Source: Lacrimispora xylanisolvens (GTDB lineage: Bacteria; Bacillota; Clostridia; Lachnospirales; Lachnospiraceae). Taken from it: DNA of 64,000 bases. Location: contig NZ_PTJA01000007.1 of NCBI RefSeq assembly GCF_002934545.1, forward strand, positions 62,001-126,000, written 5' to 3'. The notes under the pieces were generated by a model. That model was given only the letters and a program-made list of their open reading frames with translations, did no database searches and was not told where the DNA came from. The stretch's first letter is position 1; each line of letters begins with the position of its first letter. Position numbers and translations under genes: made by a program. Shown in pieces: positions 1 to 8,120 of the stretch.

Positions 1-559
1 GCATGGCTGCTGCATAGATGCTGATGACTGCGTTGACAATCTGCTCAAAAATCTGGGAAATGGCCGTTGGAAGCATGGTGCCAATTCCCTGAAAATATCC
101 TCTGAAGACTCCGAGATACGCAATAATTAAAATTGTGGGAGCCAGTGTTTTTAAGGCATAGCTGGTATAGGGCATCTTTAAAAAGTCATTGGCAAATAAA
201 TCCGCTCCAAACCATAAAACTGCGGCTCCCAGACCCCCTACCACCGTTCCATAAAACAAAGATACTTTCAGCACCTTTATGGAATTAATATATTCCTTTC
301 TCGCCAGCCTTACAGCAACCATCTTGGAAACTGCAGTGGGAAGACTGTAGGAGGAGACAATCAATAAAATGGAATAGATGGAGAAAGCCGAGCTATAATA
401 GCCGTTTCCTTCATCTCCCAGAATATCTGCCAAGGGGATCCGGTAAAACATTCCGATTATTCGGACGATTATACCTGCAGCCGCAAGTATAATCCCCTGA
501 ACAAGGAAGTTGGAACCGCCCCTTTTATTTGTTTTTCTGCCTGTCTTACTGTTTTCCAT
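1..559 (-). CDS. SpoVB-like polysaccharide flippase (partial, C-terminus off the window)
   Basis: This is the N-terminal 186 codons of a multi-spanning membrane protein of the MOP flippase superfamily, the group that holds SpoVB and MurJ. After a basic N-terminus the hydrophobic run begins with NFLVQG, and the family-like stretches IIVRIIGMFYRIPLADILG and GDEGNGYYSSAFSIYSILL follow. Relatives move lipid-linked cell-wall or spore-cortex precursors across the membrane. The ATG at 559 overlaps the end of the DUF3048 gene by 14 bp, so it is the last visible gene of the yqfC-to-flippase operon. No strong Shine-Dalgarno precedes it, which suggests translational coupling. The sporulation neighbours favour a SpoVB-type role, but other paralogues of this family cannot be excluded from a partial sequence. 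Confidence 0.8.
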   Translation of the reverse strand, partial: MENSKTGRKTNKRGGSNFLVQGIILAAAGIIVRIIGMFYRIPLADILGDEGNGYYSSAFSIYSILLIVSSYSLPTAVSKMVAVRLARKEYINSIKVLKVSLFYGTVVGGLGAAVLWFGADLFANDFLKMPYTSYALKTLAPTILIIAYLGVFRGYFQGIGTMLPTAISQIFEQIVNAVISIYAAAM

Positions 560-1700
560 AAATTTCTACTTTGGGAGAATCCTGTGCCGAAACAATGCAA
601 ACCCAGGTCTTCCCCTGGTTCAGGATGATCTCGTTATTCTCCATATCGTAATAATGTGTGGGCCCGAATTCTCCATCCTTAGACCATTTCACCGGAATAG
701 CCCGGCCCCCGGTCACATACATTCCGAACGAATCATTGTGAACATTAATGTTAAGATATTCGGTTGTTGCATAATGAGCAGAGGGACAATACTGGAGTAT
801 GATATTCTTCACTTTGATCTGTCCTTCGTCTCCCTGATGAGCTTTTCCGTACTGATATCTGTAATAAAGCCCGTCATCCTCATGATACTCAAACCATGGC
901 TTATTATAAACATAGCCAGGATAAACCTTATAAGCATCCTTTACACTTTCTGCATCTTTTAAGGTAACCTCATGACCTGTTTTGGCAAACCGGTAGTGTC
1001 CCTTATAGTCAGAATTATATTCCCTTTTAAAGCCCAGCTTTTCTATGGACTTGTTTAACCGTTCTCCGCTGGTATAGGCATTGTGAGGAGATTTCCGGTC
1101 AGAGGAACGAAAATATGCCACAGAACCAATGGCCTCAAGACCATTGATATGATCCAGGTTGTTTAAATAAGGTTTGGCAAAGGTGCTCTGCCCGAAATGG
1201 GCATATACAGCATCAAATTCACGTGCAAAGTATGTATAATATGTCCGGCAGCTTCTGACCGAACCGATTCTTGAAAGATTATCATAATCTTCTATAATAG
1301 CCATATACCGGTTCATTCCGCCTTCTACCGGAGCTTCATATACAACTCCTGCACGGTTGATTCCATATTGAGGCAAAGCCTCCTTATCATTGCTCATCAT
1401 CACTGCTACCGGTCTCCGGTTTCCGATTGATGCATCCACCATCTCCCCGGTTAAGTAGCTGCGTATTTTACCATCTTTTTCGATACGTTCTTCATTGGTA
1501 TAGTATTCACCGGATTCTGTCTCTTCCCCGGAGGATTGCTCTGTACTGCTGTTTATGCGGATTTCTTCTGTCGATTGTTCTTTCTGTGATTCTGACTGCA
1601 GATTTGTAACAGATACTTCCTCGTATTTTTTACTGCAGCCAGTTAACAGGGCTGCAGACAGCATTCCTATCGCAAAACCAAACCATACCCCTTTTCTCAT
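546..1700 (-). CDS. DUF3048 domain lipoprotein (YerB-like)
   Basis: This 384-aa exported lipoprotein of unknown function resembles Bacillus YerB. A basic N-terminus and hydrophobic segment lead to the lipobox LLTGC with the modified cysteine at residue 22. A Ser/Glu/Thr-rich linker to about residue 65 probably spans the wall. The rest matches the two-part DUF3048 fold, with family-like segments RRPVAVMMSNDKEALPQYG, IGSVRSCRTYY and an extended beta-rich C-terminal half. It should sit on the outer face of the cytoplasmic membrane. Its ATG overlaps the ybeY stop by 4 bp (ATGA), so it is co-translated with the phoH-ybeY genes. No enzymatic activity can be assigned from sequence. Confidence 0.88.
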   Translation of the reverse strand: MRKGVWFGFAIGMLSAALLTGCSKKYEEVSVTNLQSESQKEQSTEEIRINSSTEQSSGEETESGEYYTNEERIEKDGKIRSYLTGEMVDASIGNRRPVAVMMSNDKEALPQYGINRAGVVYEAPVEGGMNRYMAIIEDYDNLSRIGSVRSCRTYYTYFAREFDAVYAHFGQSTFAKPYLNNLDHINGLEAIGSVAYFRSSDRKSPHNAYTSGERLNKSIEKLGFKREYNSDYKGHYRFAKTGHEVTLKDAESVKDAYKVYPGYVYNKPWFEYHEDDGLYYRYQYGKAHQGDEGQIKVKNIILQYCPSAHYATTEYLNINVHNDSFGMYVTGGRAIPVKWSKDGEFGPTHYYDMENNEIILNQGKTWVCIVSAQDSPKVEIYGKQ

Positions 1701-2194
1701 CTTACGTATCCCCTCCGACTTAAAATTTCTTCCTGCTTTTGTTCCATGACAAGACGCTCTTCCTCCTGCATATGGTCATAACCGAATAAATGCAGCATGC
1801 TGTGAGCGATTAAAAATGCCAGCTCCCGTTCTACGGAATGCCCGTATTTTTCCGCCTGCTCCTCAACCTTATCAACAGAGACCACAATATCTCCCAGAAG
1901 TAGCTCTCCTGTCTCCGGGTTAAAGGAATCATAGGATTCCTCTTCCAGATGATCAAAATTGGCTGGTAATTCATATTCAATCATGGGAAAGGAAAGTACA
2001 TCAGTAGGACTGTCAATGTTTCGGTATTCCTGATTGATCTGTCGGATATCCTCATTATCTGTAATTAAAACATTAATCTCTGCCTCATAAGGGCAGTTTT
2101 CATAGTCTATGGCTTCTTCGACTACACTGGTTATAATCTCTTCATAGGGAATTTTCAGCTTTTTCTCCGCTTCGTATTCTATATTAATCGTCAT
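1697..2194 (-). CDS. ybeY: Endoribonuclease YbeY (rRNA maturation factor)
   Basis: YbeY is a small zinc endoribonuclease involved in 16S rRNA 3' end maturation and ribosome quality control. The metal site H-x3-H-x5-H is intact at residues 131, 135 and 141 (HSMLHLFGYDH). The upstream family segment SPTDVLSFPMIE is also present. The frame is open to 2278, but the ATG at 2194 follows the purine-rich stretch AGGAAGAAAGG and gives 165 aa, the usual family length; the upstream extension would only re-read the end of phoH. It overlaps phoH by 11 bp and the lipoprotein gene by 4 bp. The phoH-ybeY pairing is very widely conserved. Confidence 0.95.
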   Translation of the reverse strand: MTINIEYEAEKKLKIPYEEIITSVVEEAIDYENCPYEAEINVLITDNEDIRQINQEYRNIDSPTDVLSFPMIEYELPANFDHLEEESYDSFNPETGELLLGDIVVSVDKVEEQAEKYGHSVERELAFLIAHSMLHLFGYDHMQEEERLVMEQKQEEILSRRGYVR

Positions 2195-3200
2195 AATGTG
2201 CCTTTCTTCCTGTGACCGATTTAACTTTTCTGTCACTGGTCTTTTTCTTTGACTCAAATTCATCATAAGCCTGTACAATTTTTTGAACCAGCGGATGGCG
2301 GACTACGTCACTGCTGGTCAGCTGGCAAAAGCTGATATCATCAATTTTCTTTAAGATTCTCATGGCCATATCAAGACCTGAAACGGCTCCTGCCGGAAGA
2401 TCCTTCTGGGTCTGGTCACCAGTGACAATCACCTTGGAACCAAAACCGATTCTTGTTAAAAACATCTTCATCTGGGCTGGCGTGGTGTTCTGAGCCTCAT
2501 CAAGGATGATAAATGCATTATCCAGAGTTCTGCCGCGCATATAAGCAAGAGGAGCCACCTCAATCAGACCCTTTTCTGCATTGTGGAGATAGCTTTCAGC
2601 ACCCATGATCTGGTAGAGCGCATCGTAAAGCGGTCTTAAATAGGGGTCGATCTTACTTTGAAGATCACCGGGCAAAAAACCCAGCTTCTCCCCGGCTTCA
2701 ATTGCAGGTCTGGTTAAAATAATTCTGTTAACCTCACCGTTTTTAAAGGCCTGAATTGCCATTGCCATGGCCAGATAAGTCTTACCGGTTCCTGCCGGAC
2801 CGATTCCGAATACCACCATCTTTTTTCTGATCTGATCTACATACTGTTTCTGACCCAGAGTCTTTGGCTTAACCGGTTTTCCGTTAATGGTTCTGCATAT
2901 AATGTCCTTATCTATCTCAAGAATCTGATTGTCGCTTTCTGTAAAGGAAAGGGAAAGGGCATAATCCACATTCTGCTCTGCGATTACATTCCCTCGTTTG
3001 GAAAGCTCAATCAGATTGCTGAATACACTCTTAGCTCTTTGTACCATCTGTTCCGGACCGATAATTTTAAGTGCTCCATCCCTGGCAATCATGGTAACAT
3101 GAAGGGTCCGTTCTATTTTTTTCAAGTAGCTGTCAAATTGTCCGCATACATTCTTCTCGTGTTCAATGGGGATATCTATGATAGTTTCAATTACGCTCAT
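2184..3200 (-). CDS. phoH: PhoH family ATPase
   Basis: This is a 338-aa PhoH-like P-loop ATPase. An N-terminal KH-like region (about residues 1-110) precedes the ATPase core. Walker A is GPAGTGKT at residues 134-141 and Walker B is in FIILDEAQN near residue 233. The sensor-like segment VTGDQTQKDLP follows. PhoH proteins are linked to RNA metabolism and are almost always next to ybeY, as here (11-bp overlap). The gene also overlaps yqfD by 14 bp upstream. It ends in a basic tail that the ybeY start overlaps. Family membership is certain; the exact cellular task in Clostridia is not established. Confidence 0.95.
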   Translation of the reverse strand: MSVIETIIDIPIEHEKNVCGQFDSYLKKIERTLHVTMIARDGALKIIGPEQMVQRAKSVFSNLIELSKRGNVIAEQNVDYALSLSFTESDNQILEIDKDIICRTINGKPVKPKTLGQKQYVDQIRKKMVVFGIGPAGTGKTYLAMAMAIQAFKNGEVNRIILTRPAIEAGEKLGFLPGDLQSKIDPYLRPLYDALYQIMGAESYLHNAEKGLIEVAPLAYMRGRTLDNAFIILDEAQNTTPAQMKMFLTRIGFGSKVIVTGDQTQKDLPAGAVSGLDMAMRILKKIDDISFCQLTSSDVVRHPLVQKIVQAYDEFESKKKTSDRKVKSVTGRKAHYDD

Positions 3201-4431
3201 TTGAATTATTTGTCTCCTCCGGTTCCTCAGTTGTCTGCATCTCCAGTGCTTGCTGTTTTCCTAATGGTTCTTCTGTCACAAAATCCATGGTAATCCGGCA
3301 CAAAGATTCATTATCTAGTATTTTAACATGATTTTCCAGAATTTGTACCCCCTTTTCCAATAATTTTTTCTGGAAGTTCTGATTCATCTGATCAGCCAGT
3401 TCTTTCTTCTCTGCATCTGTGTAAGGACGTTCATATGATATATATTCTTTCCCGGTTATCATTCCTACATAGATGGGTAAATAAAAGTTTTCAAATAAAT
3501 GAAGCTGGGTTTCCTCCATGGTACGTTTCCACGAGGTTCCTTCCGGTCTTGGTCTCATAAGAAGAAATGAAAACTGAAATGCTTTTACATATTGTCCTTT
3601 TCTCACTTTTCCTGTCTCTACATCAATGGTTTTAAAAAGGGGAAGATTCCTGTTATAATGATACTCCGTTCTTGCCGTAATATCCCCGTCAGAGTGTACA
3701 TAATGGGTATTTACAACTTCTTCATTATCTCCGATGATGGGAAGTGTACCGCTGACCAGCACATCTCCGGCTTTCACCTGATCCCCGATTTTTACCTTGG
3801 GAACTCCGCTTCTGACAATCATGGAGGTAATCGTTCCGTCTTTCTGCGCAACAAGATCACAGGGAGTTTCATCCCTGACCGGAATGTCAGAGAGAACCTC
3901 ATTTTCTTTTATCTTAACCAAAAGTCTGGTGCCTGATACCCTTGCAGAAACCCAGGTGATCTCTGGAAAACGGGTTCGTAGGGATTCTTCCAGCACATCA
4001 CAGTCAATTTTGGATTTTTTCATTCCATAACGGATCTCCTCTGATTCACAGAACTTCAAAAGAGTGTCGTATGTATACATCTGATTCCCATCAAATTCGA
4101 TATCCCAGATAAACAGGGAAAGAGCATAAAGAATCATGAGAAAGCCCAAAAATCCAGCTGCATAATATTTTCTTCTTCGGTTTCGGTATAAAAAAAAAGG
4201 AAGTCCAAACTTTTTCAAAATTCTAAGTCTGACCTTCGATTTACGGACAAGAGGCTTGATTTTACGAAATCCCGGTACTGTAATAAAAAACCGGTATGTA
4301 TGGCCAATATGAAATACATCCCAAACCTCTATTTCATGTGCGCTGCACATATTAAAAAAGCGCTCCGGAGAAAAACCGGTCATCTCAACCAAAAGATATC
4401 CAAAAAAGTGATGATTCAACCATATAAGCAC
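3187..4431 (-). CDS. yqfD: Sporulation protein YqfD
   Basis: YqfD is a sporulation membrane protein of the sigma-E regulon in Bacillus, with orthologues across Clostridia. The N-terminal cytoplasmic part reads VEMTGFSPERFFNMC. One membrane segment lies at about residues 90-110 (AAGFLGFLMILYALSLFIW). The large extracytoplasmic part includes a segment starting GTITSMIVRSGVPKVKIGD and ends in an acidic, Asn-rich tail. The frame is open to 4464, but I take the GTG at 4431: it has an ideal GGAGGT seven to eight bases upstream and gives 414 aa. It starts 25 bp after yqfC and overlaps phoH by 14 bp. Confidence 0.92.
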   Translation of the reverse strand: MLIWLNHHFFGYLLVEMTGFSPERFFNMCSAHEIEVWDVFHIGHTYRFFITVPGFRKIKPLVRKSKVRLRILKKFGLPFFLYRNRRRKYYAAGFLGFLMILYALSLFIWDIEFDGNQMYTYDTLLKFCESEEIRYGMKKSKIDCDVLEESLRTRFPEITWVSARVSGTRLLVKIKENEVLSDIPVRDETPCDLVAQKDGTITSMIVRSGVPKVKIGDQVKAGDVLVSGTLPIIGDNEEVVNTHYVHSDGDITARTEYHYNRNLPLFKTIDVETGKVRKGQYVKAFQFSFLLMRPRPEGTSWKRTMEETQLHLFENFYLPIYVGMITGKEYISYERPYTDAEKKELADQMNQNFQKKLLEKGVQILENHVKILDNESLCRITMDFVTEEPLGKQQALEMQTTEEPEETNNSNERN

Positions 4432-4456
4432 GTAATTACACCTCCACGATTCCCGG

Positions 4457-4723
4457 TTAATCAAATTCCAGGGACTTAATGTAACCGTTAATTTTCATTT
4501 CCTCATTGGTGTAATACTCGATCATCAGGCGGCTTCCACCGATGATAACCCGGCAGTTTTTTGCCTGAATCTTGATTAAACAGTCGGTATATAAAATAAT
4601 ACTTCTGTAATTTTCGATCACAACACTATGGCGTCCCAAAAACGACACAAGCACCTCTCCAAGAACCACATCCTTTGGAAGTCTTAAGGCGGAAGCTGCT
4701 TTTACCTTTGTTTCCTCCAGCAT
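4457..4723 (-). CDS. yqfC: Sporulation protein YqfC
   Basis: This 88-aa YabP/YqfC-family protein is partner to YqfD and a sigma-E-dependent sporulation gene in Bacillus. Family features are LRLPKDVVLGEVLVSFLGRH near the N-terminus and CRVIIGGSRLMIEYYTNEEM near the C-terminus. The frame can be opened upstream from a TTG at 4768, but that codon lies inside the apparent -10 element of the sigma-E-like promoter. The ATG at 4723, behind a GAGAGG stretch, is therefore the likely start and gives the normal family length. It is the first gene of the yqfC-yqfD-phoH-ybeY operon. Confidence 0.9.
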   Translation of the reverse strand: MLEETKVKAASALRLPKDVVLGEVLVSFLGRHSVVIENYRSIILYTDCLIKIQAKNCRVIIGGSRLMIEYYTNEEMKINGYIKSLEFD

Positions 4724-4757
4724 GACTTTTTCGCCTCTCTCTGATTTCTTCTTTTCT

Positions 4758-4786
4758 ACTATATGCAATCGAGACAGGGAAAATTC
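4758..4786 (-). promoter_or_regulatory. Candidate sigma-E-type sporulation promoter of yqfC
   Basis: On the minus strand a -35-like GAATTTT (4780-4786) is followed after 14 bp by a -10-like CATATAGT (4758-4765). Known Bacillus sigma-E promoters have roughly KMATATT, a 13-14 bp spacer, and CATACANT. The site sits between the rpsU terminator and the yqfC start, as expected for a separate sporulation transcript. A similar element precedes spoIVA in this window. Confidence 0.5.
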
Positions 4787-4812
4787 TATCGCTCATAAAA
4801 AGACGAAAAAAC

Positions 4813-4837
4813 CCCTGGTCACGAAAAGAGACCAGGG
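4813..4837 (-). terminator. Rho-independent terminator after rpsU
   Basis: An 8-bp perfect stem (CCCTGGTC at 4813-4820, GACCAGGG at 4830-4837) with a 9-nt loop is followed on the minus strand by a run of six T (4806-4811). It lies 17 bp after the rpsU stop and separates rpsU from yqfC. Confidence 0.88.
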
Positions 4838-4853
4838 ATTCATCTTTTAAGAA

Positions 4854-5030
4854 TTAGTTATATTTACGTTTTCTTGCAGCTTCAGACTTTTTCTTACGTC
4901 TTACGCTTGGCTTTTCGTAATGCTCTCTCTTACGAATTTCCTGCTGGATACCTGCTTTTGCACAGTTTCTTTTGAATCTGCGTAAAGCGCTATCTAAGCT
5001 CTCGTTGTCTTTAACGATTACATTTGACAT
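4854..5030 (-). CDS. rpsU: 30S ribosomal protein S21
   Basis: This 58-aa ribosomal protein of the small subunit platform starts [20 protein letters not shown] and ends in the typical Arg/Lys-rich tail (RKRKYN). The start at 5030 has a GGAGGGAGG ribosome binding site. It has its own vegetative promoter and a strong terminator, so it is probably monocistronic. The leader has a short stem (AGTTGT with ACAACT) just before the binding site, which could influence translation. The call rests on near-complete match to the S21 family pattern. Confidence 0.97.
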   Translation of the reverse strand: MSNVIVKDNESLDSALRRFKRNCAKAGIQQEIRKREHYEKPSVRRKKKSEAARKRKYN

Positions 5031-5106
5031 AGCTCACACCTAACCTCCCTCCAGTTGTGTACTTGTGCATAATACAACTGTTTGGGTATTTTATAGCACT
5101 GATATG

Positions 5107-5134
5107 ATTATAGCATAATTCTGCCATACGTCAA
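5107..5134 (-). promoter_or_regulatory. Vegetative (sigma-A) promoter of rpsU
   Basis: On the minus strand TTGACG (5129-5134) and TATAAT (5107-5112) are separated by 16 bp. A TG dinucleotide one base before the -10 makes it an extended -10. It lies between alaS and rpsU, about 77 bp upstream of the rpsU start codon. Confidence 0.8.
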
Positions 5135-5170
5135 GAAAAATTTTTTATATTTTTTCAATTAATCCTGCTA

Positions 5171-7810
5171 TTAATTCAGTTGTTCAGCCACTACTTCAGA
5201 TACTTTGGATAAGCATTCATCTACTCCTGCCGGATTCTTTCCGCCGGCCTGAGCCATATTTGGACGTCCGCCGCCGCCTCCTCCAACAAGGGAAGCTATG
5301 GCTTTAATTAAGTTGCCTGCATGGGCTCCTTTTTTCTGAGCCTCATCTGTTACAGCAGCCATTAAATTAACTTTTCCATCCTGAACAGATGCGATGACGA
5401 TTACACCTTCTCCCAGTTTGTCTTTTAACTGGTCACCTAAGTTTCGAAGACCATTCATATCCACATCAAGAACCTTTACAGCCAGAACTTTCATACCCTT
5501 AACTTCTGTTACCTGATCCATAACATCACCCAGGGAATCATTGGCCAGCTTACTCTTTAACTTCTCGTTTTCAGAATGAAGAGCTTTGATCTCTTCCAGG
5601 AGAGATTCGATCTTTGCTGTCAGGGAAGCAGGTGTGGTCTTAGCAGTTTTTGCTGCTTCATGCAGAGTCAATTCTGTTTCTTTATAATAGTTCATTAAGC
5701 CGTCTCCGGTTAATGCCTCGATTCTGCGGACACCAGCCGCAATACCAGTTTCTGACAGGATCTTAAAGGATCCGATCACTCCTGTATTGGAAATATGAGT
5801 ACCGCCGCAAAGTTCTGTAGAGAAGTCACCCATTTTTACCACGCGGACACTGTCACCATATTTTTCGCCGAATAACGCCATGGCGCCGGATTTTTTCGCC
5901 TCTTCAAGAGTCATGATCTCTGTCTGTACAGGGAGAGATTCTTTGATTTTTTCATTCACAAGAGTCTCAACCTTAAGGATCTCCTCCGGTGTTAATGCTG
6001 AAAAATGAGTAAAGTCAAAACGAAGTCTGTCTCCATCTACGAAGGATCCCGCCTGCTCTACATGGTTTCCAAGCACGGTTCTTAATGCCTTCTGAAGAAG
6101 ATGGGTTGCACTGTGGTTCTTTCCTGTATTCTGACGGTTCTTTTCGCATACCTTACAGGTAACTTTATCACCGGTCTGAAGCATGCCTTTTACAACTCTT
6201 CCCACATGGCCGACTTTGCCGCCCTGAAGGTGAATGGTATCCTCTACTTTAAATTCTCCTGTTTCACAGACAATCACACCGGTATCACCCTGCTGACCGC
6301 CCATGGTTCCGTAGAAGGAGGTTTTTTCCGTAATAATTGTTCCGGTTTCTCCGTCAGTCAGCGCTTCCACAAGATCACTTTCACTGGTAAGTGCAGTGAT
6401 TACCGTATCACAAACCAGACTGTCGTAACCTGTAAATTCTGTGGTAAGAGATGGATCAATGGACTGGTAAACCGTTACATCTGCGCCCATATAATTGGTG
6501 GTCTTTCTTGCGTTTCTGGCAGTTTCCCGCTGCTTTTGCATGGCTGCCTTAAAGCCTGCTTCATCCACACCAAGCTGTTTTTCTTCCAGAATCTCAAGAG
6601 TTAAATCCAGAGGGAATCCATAGGTATCATAAAGCTTGAACGCATCCTCTCCGGAAAGAACTTTGATTCCTTTTTTTACCATATCTTCTTCCAGATCATT
6701 TAAAATGGCAAGACCCTGGTCAATGGTCTTATTAAACTTATCTTCTTCCTGCGTAAGAACCTTTAATATCATGGCCTTTTTCTCTTCCAGTTCCGGGTAG
6801 CCATCCTTTGAAAGTTCAATCACAGTAGTCGATAAATCCGCAAGGAATTTGCCTTCAATGCCTATCAGTCTTCCATGACGGGCAGCCCTTCTTAAAAGAC
6901 GGCGCAGTACATATCCTCTTCCTTCATTGGACGGCATAATACCATCGGAAATCATAAAAGTACAGGAACGCACATGATCAGTGATAAGACGGAGGGATAC
7001 ATCAACATCTCCATCCTTTTTATACTCTGTATTGGCAAGGGTTGCAACGCGGTTTAAAAGCGCTTTAATTGTATCTACATCGAAAATGGAATCCACATCC
7101 TGAACCACTACTGCAAGACGTTCCAGACCCATACCTGTATCTATATTCTTCTGCTTTAATTCTTCATAGTTTCCCTGACCGTCGTTCTCAAACTGGGTAA
7201 ATACGTTATTCCATACTTCCATATAACGGTCACAGTCACAGCCTACGGTACAGCCTGGCTTTTTACAGCCATATTTTTCACCGCGGTCATAATAAATCTC
7301 AGAACAAGGACCACAAGGACCTGCTCCGTGCTCCCAGAAGTTATCTTCCTTACCAAACCGGAAGATACGCTCTGGCGCAATACCGATGTCTTTGTTCCAG
7401 ATCTCAAATGCTTCATCATCGTCTAAGTATACGGAAGGATACAGCCTGTCCGGATCCAGTCCGACTACCTCTGTTAAAAATTCCCATGACCAGTGAATTG
7501 CTTCATTCTTAAAGTAATCTCCGAATGAAAAGTTGCCAAGCATCTCAAAAAATGTGCCGTGGCGGGCAGTCTTGCCAACATTCTCAATATCACCGGTTCT
7601 GATACACTTCTGGCAGGTTGTTACTCGTTTTCTTGGAGGAATCTCCTGACCTGTAAAATAAGGTTTTAAGGGTGCCATACCCGAGTTGATCAATAACAAG
7701 CTGTTATCATTATGTGGAACCAGGGAGAAGCTTTTCATCGCTAAATGTCCCTTACTCTCAAAGAATTCCAGGTACATTCTCCTCAGCTCATTCACACCGT
7801 AGTTATTCAC
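5171..7810 (-). CDS. alaS: Alanine--tRNA ligase
   Basis: This is a full-length 879-aa class II synthetase that charges tRNA-Ala. The N-terminal catalytic core starts NNYGVNELRRMYLEFF and holds SLLLINSGMAPLKPYFTG. The editing domain carries the zinc ligands HSATH (near residue 565) and CGGTH (near residue 668). The C-terminal oligomerisation domain ends in the usual Gly-rich stretch GGGGGGRPNMAQAGG. The start has GGAGG at a short distance, and the gene begins 18 bp after a 49-aa membrane protein gene. I looked for a T-box leader upstream and did not find one. Confidence 0.97.
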   Translation of the reverse strand: MNNYGVNELRRMYLEFFESKGHLAMKSFSLVPHNDNSLLLINSGMAPLKPYFTGQEIPPRKRVTTCQKCIRTGDIENVGKTARHGTFFEMLGNFSFGDYFKNEAIHWSWEFLTEVVGLDPDRLYPSVYLDDDEAFEIWNKDIGIAPERIFRFGKEDNFWEHGAGPCGPCSEIYYDRGEKYGCKKPGCTVGCDCDRYMEVWNNVFTQFENDGQGNYEELKQKNIDTGMGLERLAVVVQDVDSIFDVDTIKALLNRVATLANTEYKKDGDVDVSLRLITDHVRSCTFMISDGIMPSNEGRGYVLRRLLRRAARHGRLIGIEGKFLADLSTTVIELSKDGYPELEEKKAMILKVLTQEEDKFNKTIDQGLAILNDLEEDMVKKGIKVLSGEDAFKLYDTYGFPLDLTLEILEEKQLGVDEAGFKAAMQKQRETARNARKTTNYMGADVTVYQSIDPSLTTEFTGYDSLVCDTVITALTSESDLVEALTDGETGTIITEKTSFYGTMGGQQGDTGVIVCETGEFKVEDTIHLQGGKVGHVGRVVKGMLQTGDKVTCKVCEKNRQNTGKNHSATHLLQKALRTVLGNHVEQAGSFVDGDRLRFDFTHFSALTPEEILKVETLVNEKIKESLPVQTEIMTLEEAKKSGAMALFGEKYGDSVRVVKMGDFSTELCGGTHISNTGVIGSFKILSETGIAAGVRRIEALTGDGLMNYYKETELTLHEAAKTAKTTPASLTAKIESLLEEIKALHSENEKLKSKLANDSLGDVMDQVTEVKGMKVLAVKVLDVDMNGLRNLGDQLKDKLGEGVIVIASVQDGKVNLMAAVTDEAQKKGAHAGNLIKAIASLVGGGGGGRPNMAQAGGKNPAGVDECLSKVSEVVAEQLN

Positions 7811-7828
7811 GTTACTGTCCTCCGTTTG

Positions 7829-7978
7829 TTATTTAGTCTCATTCGCACCAGCTGCGGCACTGGCGGCGTCTTTATGATCTCTGTATTTCTTTCCGCATAC
7901 AATTCCTCCCCAGGAAATAAACAGGAAAAACAGGAATTTAATAGCGGTTCCCAGGAAACTTGCAAATATTTCTGTCAT
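7829..7978 (-). CDS. Small single-pass membrane protein (hypothetical, 49 aa)
   Basis: This short gene starts at the ATG at 7978, has a strong GGGAGG ribosome binding site 7 bases upstream and stops at TAA 7829-7831. The predicted protein begins MTEIFASFLGTAIKFLFFLF. It has one hydrophobic segment at about residues 5-28, then a basic patch (GKKYRDHKD) and an Ala-rich acidic tail. The positive patch after the segment predicts an outside N-terminus and a cytoplasmic tail. The gene is 18 bp upstream of alaS and downstream of a candidate promoter, so it is probably co-transcribed with alaS. I recognise no family. Support is the ribosome binding site, clean start and stop, and coherent topology. 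Confidence 0.65.
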   Translation of the reverse strand: MTEIFASFLGTAIKFLFFLFISWGGIVCGKKYRDHKDAASAAAGANETK

Positions 7979-8022
7979 TATTTTTTCCTCCCGAAAGTTA
8001 TTATAATATCGCTCATTTTATT

Positions 8023-8051
8023 ATCCTATCACAAGGGATTTTATTTAGCAA
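8023..8051 (-). promoter_or_regulatory. Candidate promoter of the small ORF-alaS operon
   Basis: On the minus strand TTGCTA (8046-8051) and TAGGAT (8023-8028) are 17 bp apart, just downstream of the bidirectional terminator and 45 bp upstream of the 49-aa gene. The match to consensus is moderate. Confidence 0.45.
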
Positions 8052-8084
8052 GATATTCATTTGTTATTTTTTTTACACAATAGA

Positions 8085-8112
8085 AAAAAGTACGGCAAAA
8101 ACCGTACTTTTT
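8085..8112. terminator. Bidirectional terminator hairpin after the LprI-like gene
   Basis: An 11-bp perfect stem, AAAAAGTACGG (8085-8095) with CCGTACTTTTT (8102-8112), has a 6-nt loop and A/T tracts built into both arms. On the minus strand it ends the transcript of the gene stopping at 8121. Confidence 0.85.
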
Positions 8113-8120
8113 AGTTTCTT

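Noticed and set aside
4724-4768. Longer yqfC from a TTG start
   Set aside because: The TTG lies inside the apparent -10 element and has no ribosome binding site; the ATG at 4723 gives the normal family length.
6101-6604. Long plus-strand frame inside alaS
   Set aside because: It is antisense to a clearly conserved coding sequence, with no ribosome binding site and no recognisable domain.
7979-8084. Possible T-box riboswitch upstream of alaS
   Set aside because: The gap is only about 107 bp and shows no specifier loop, T-box sequence or antiterminator pairing.
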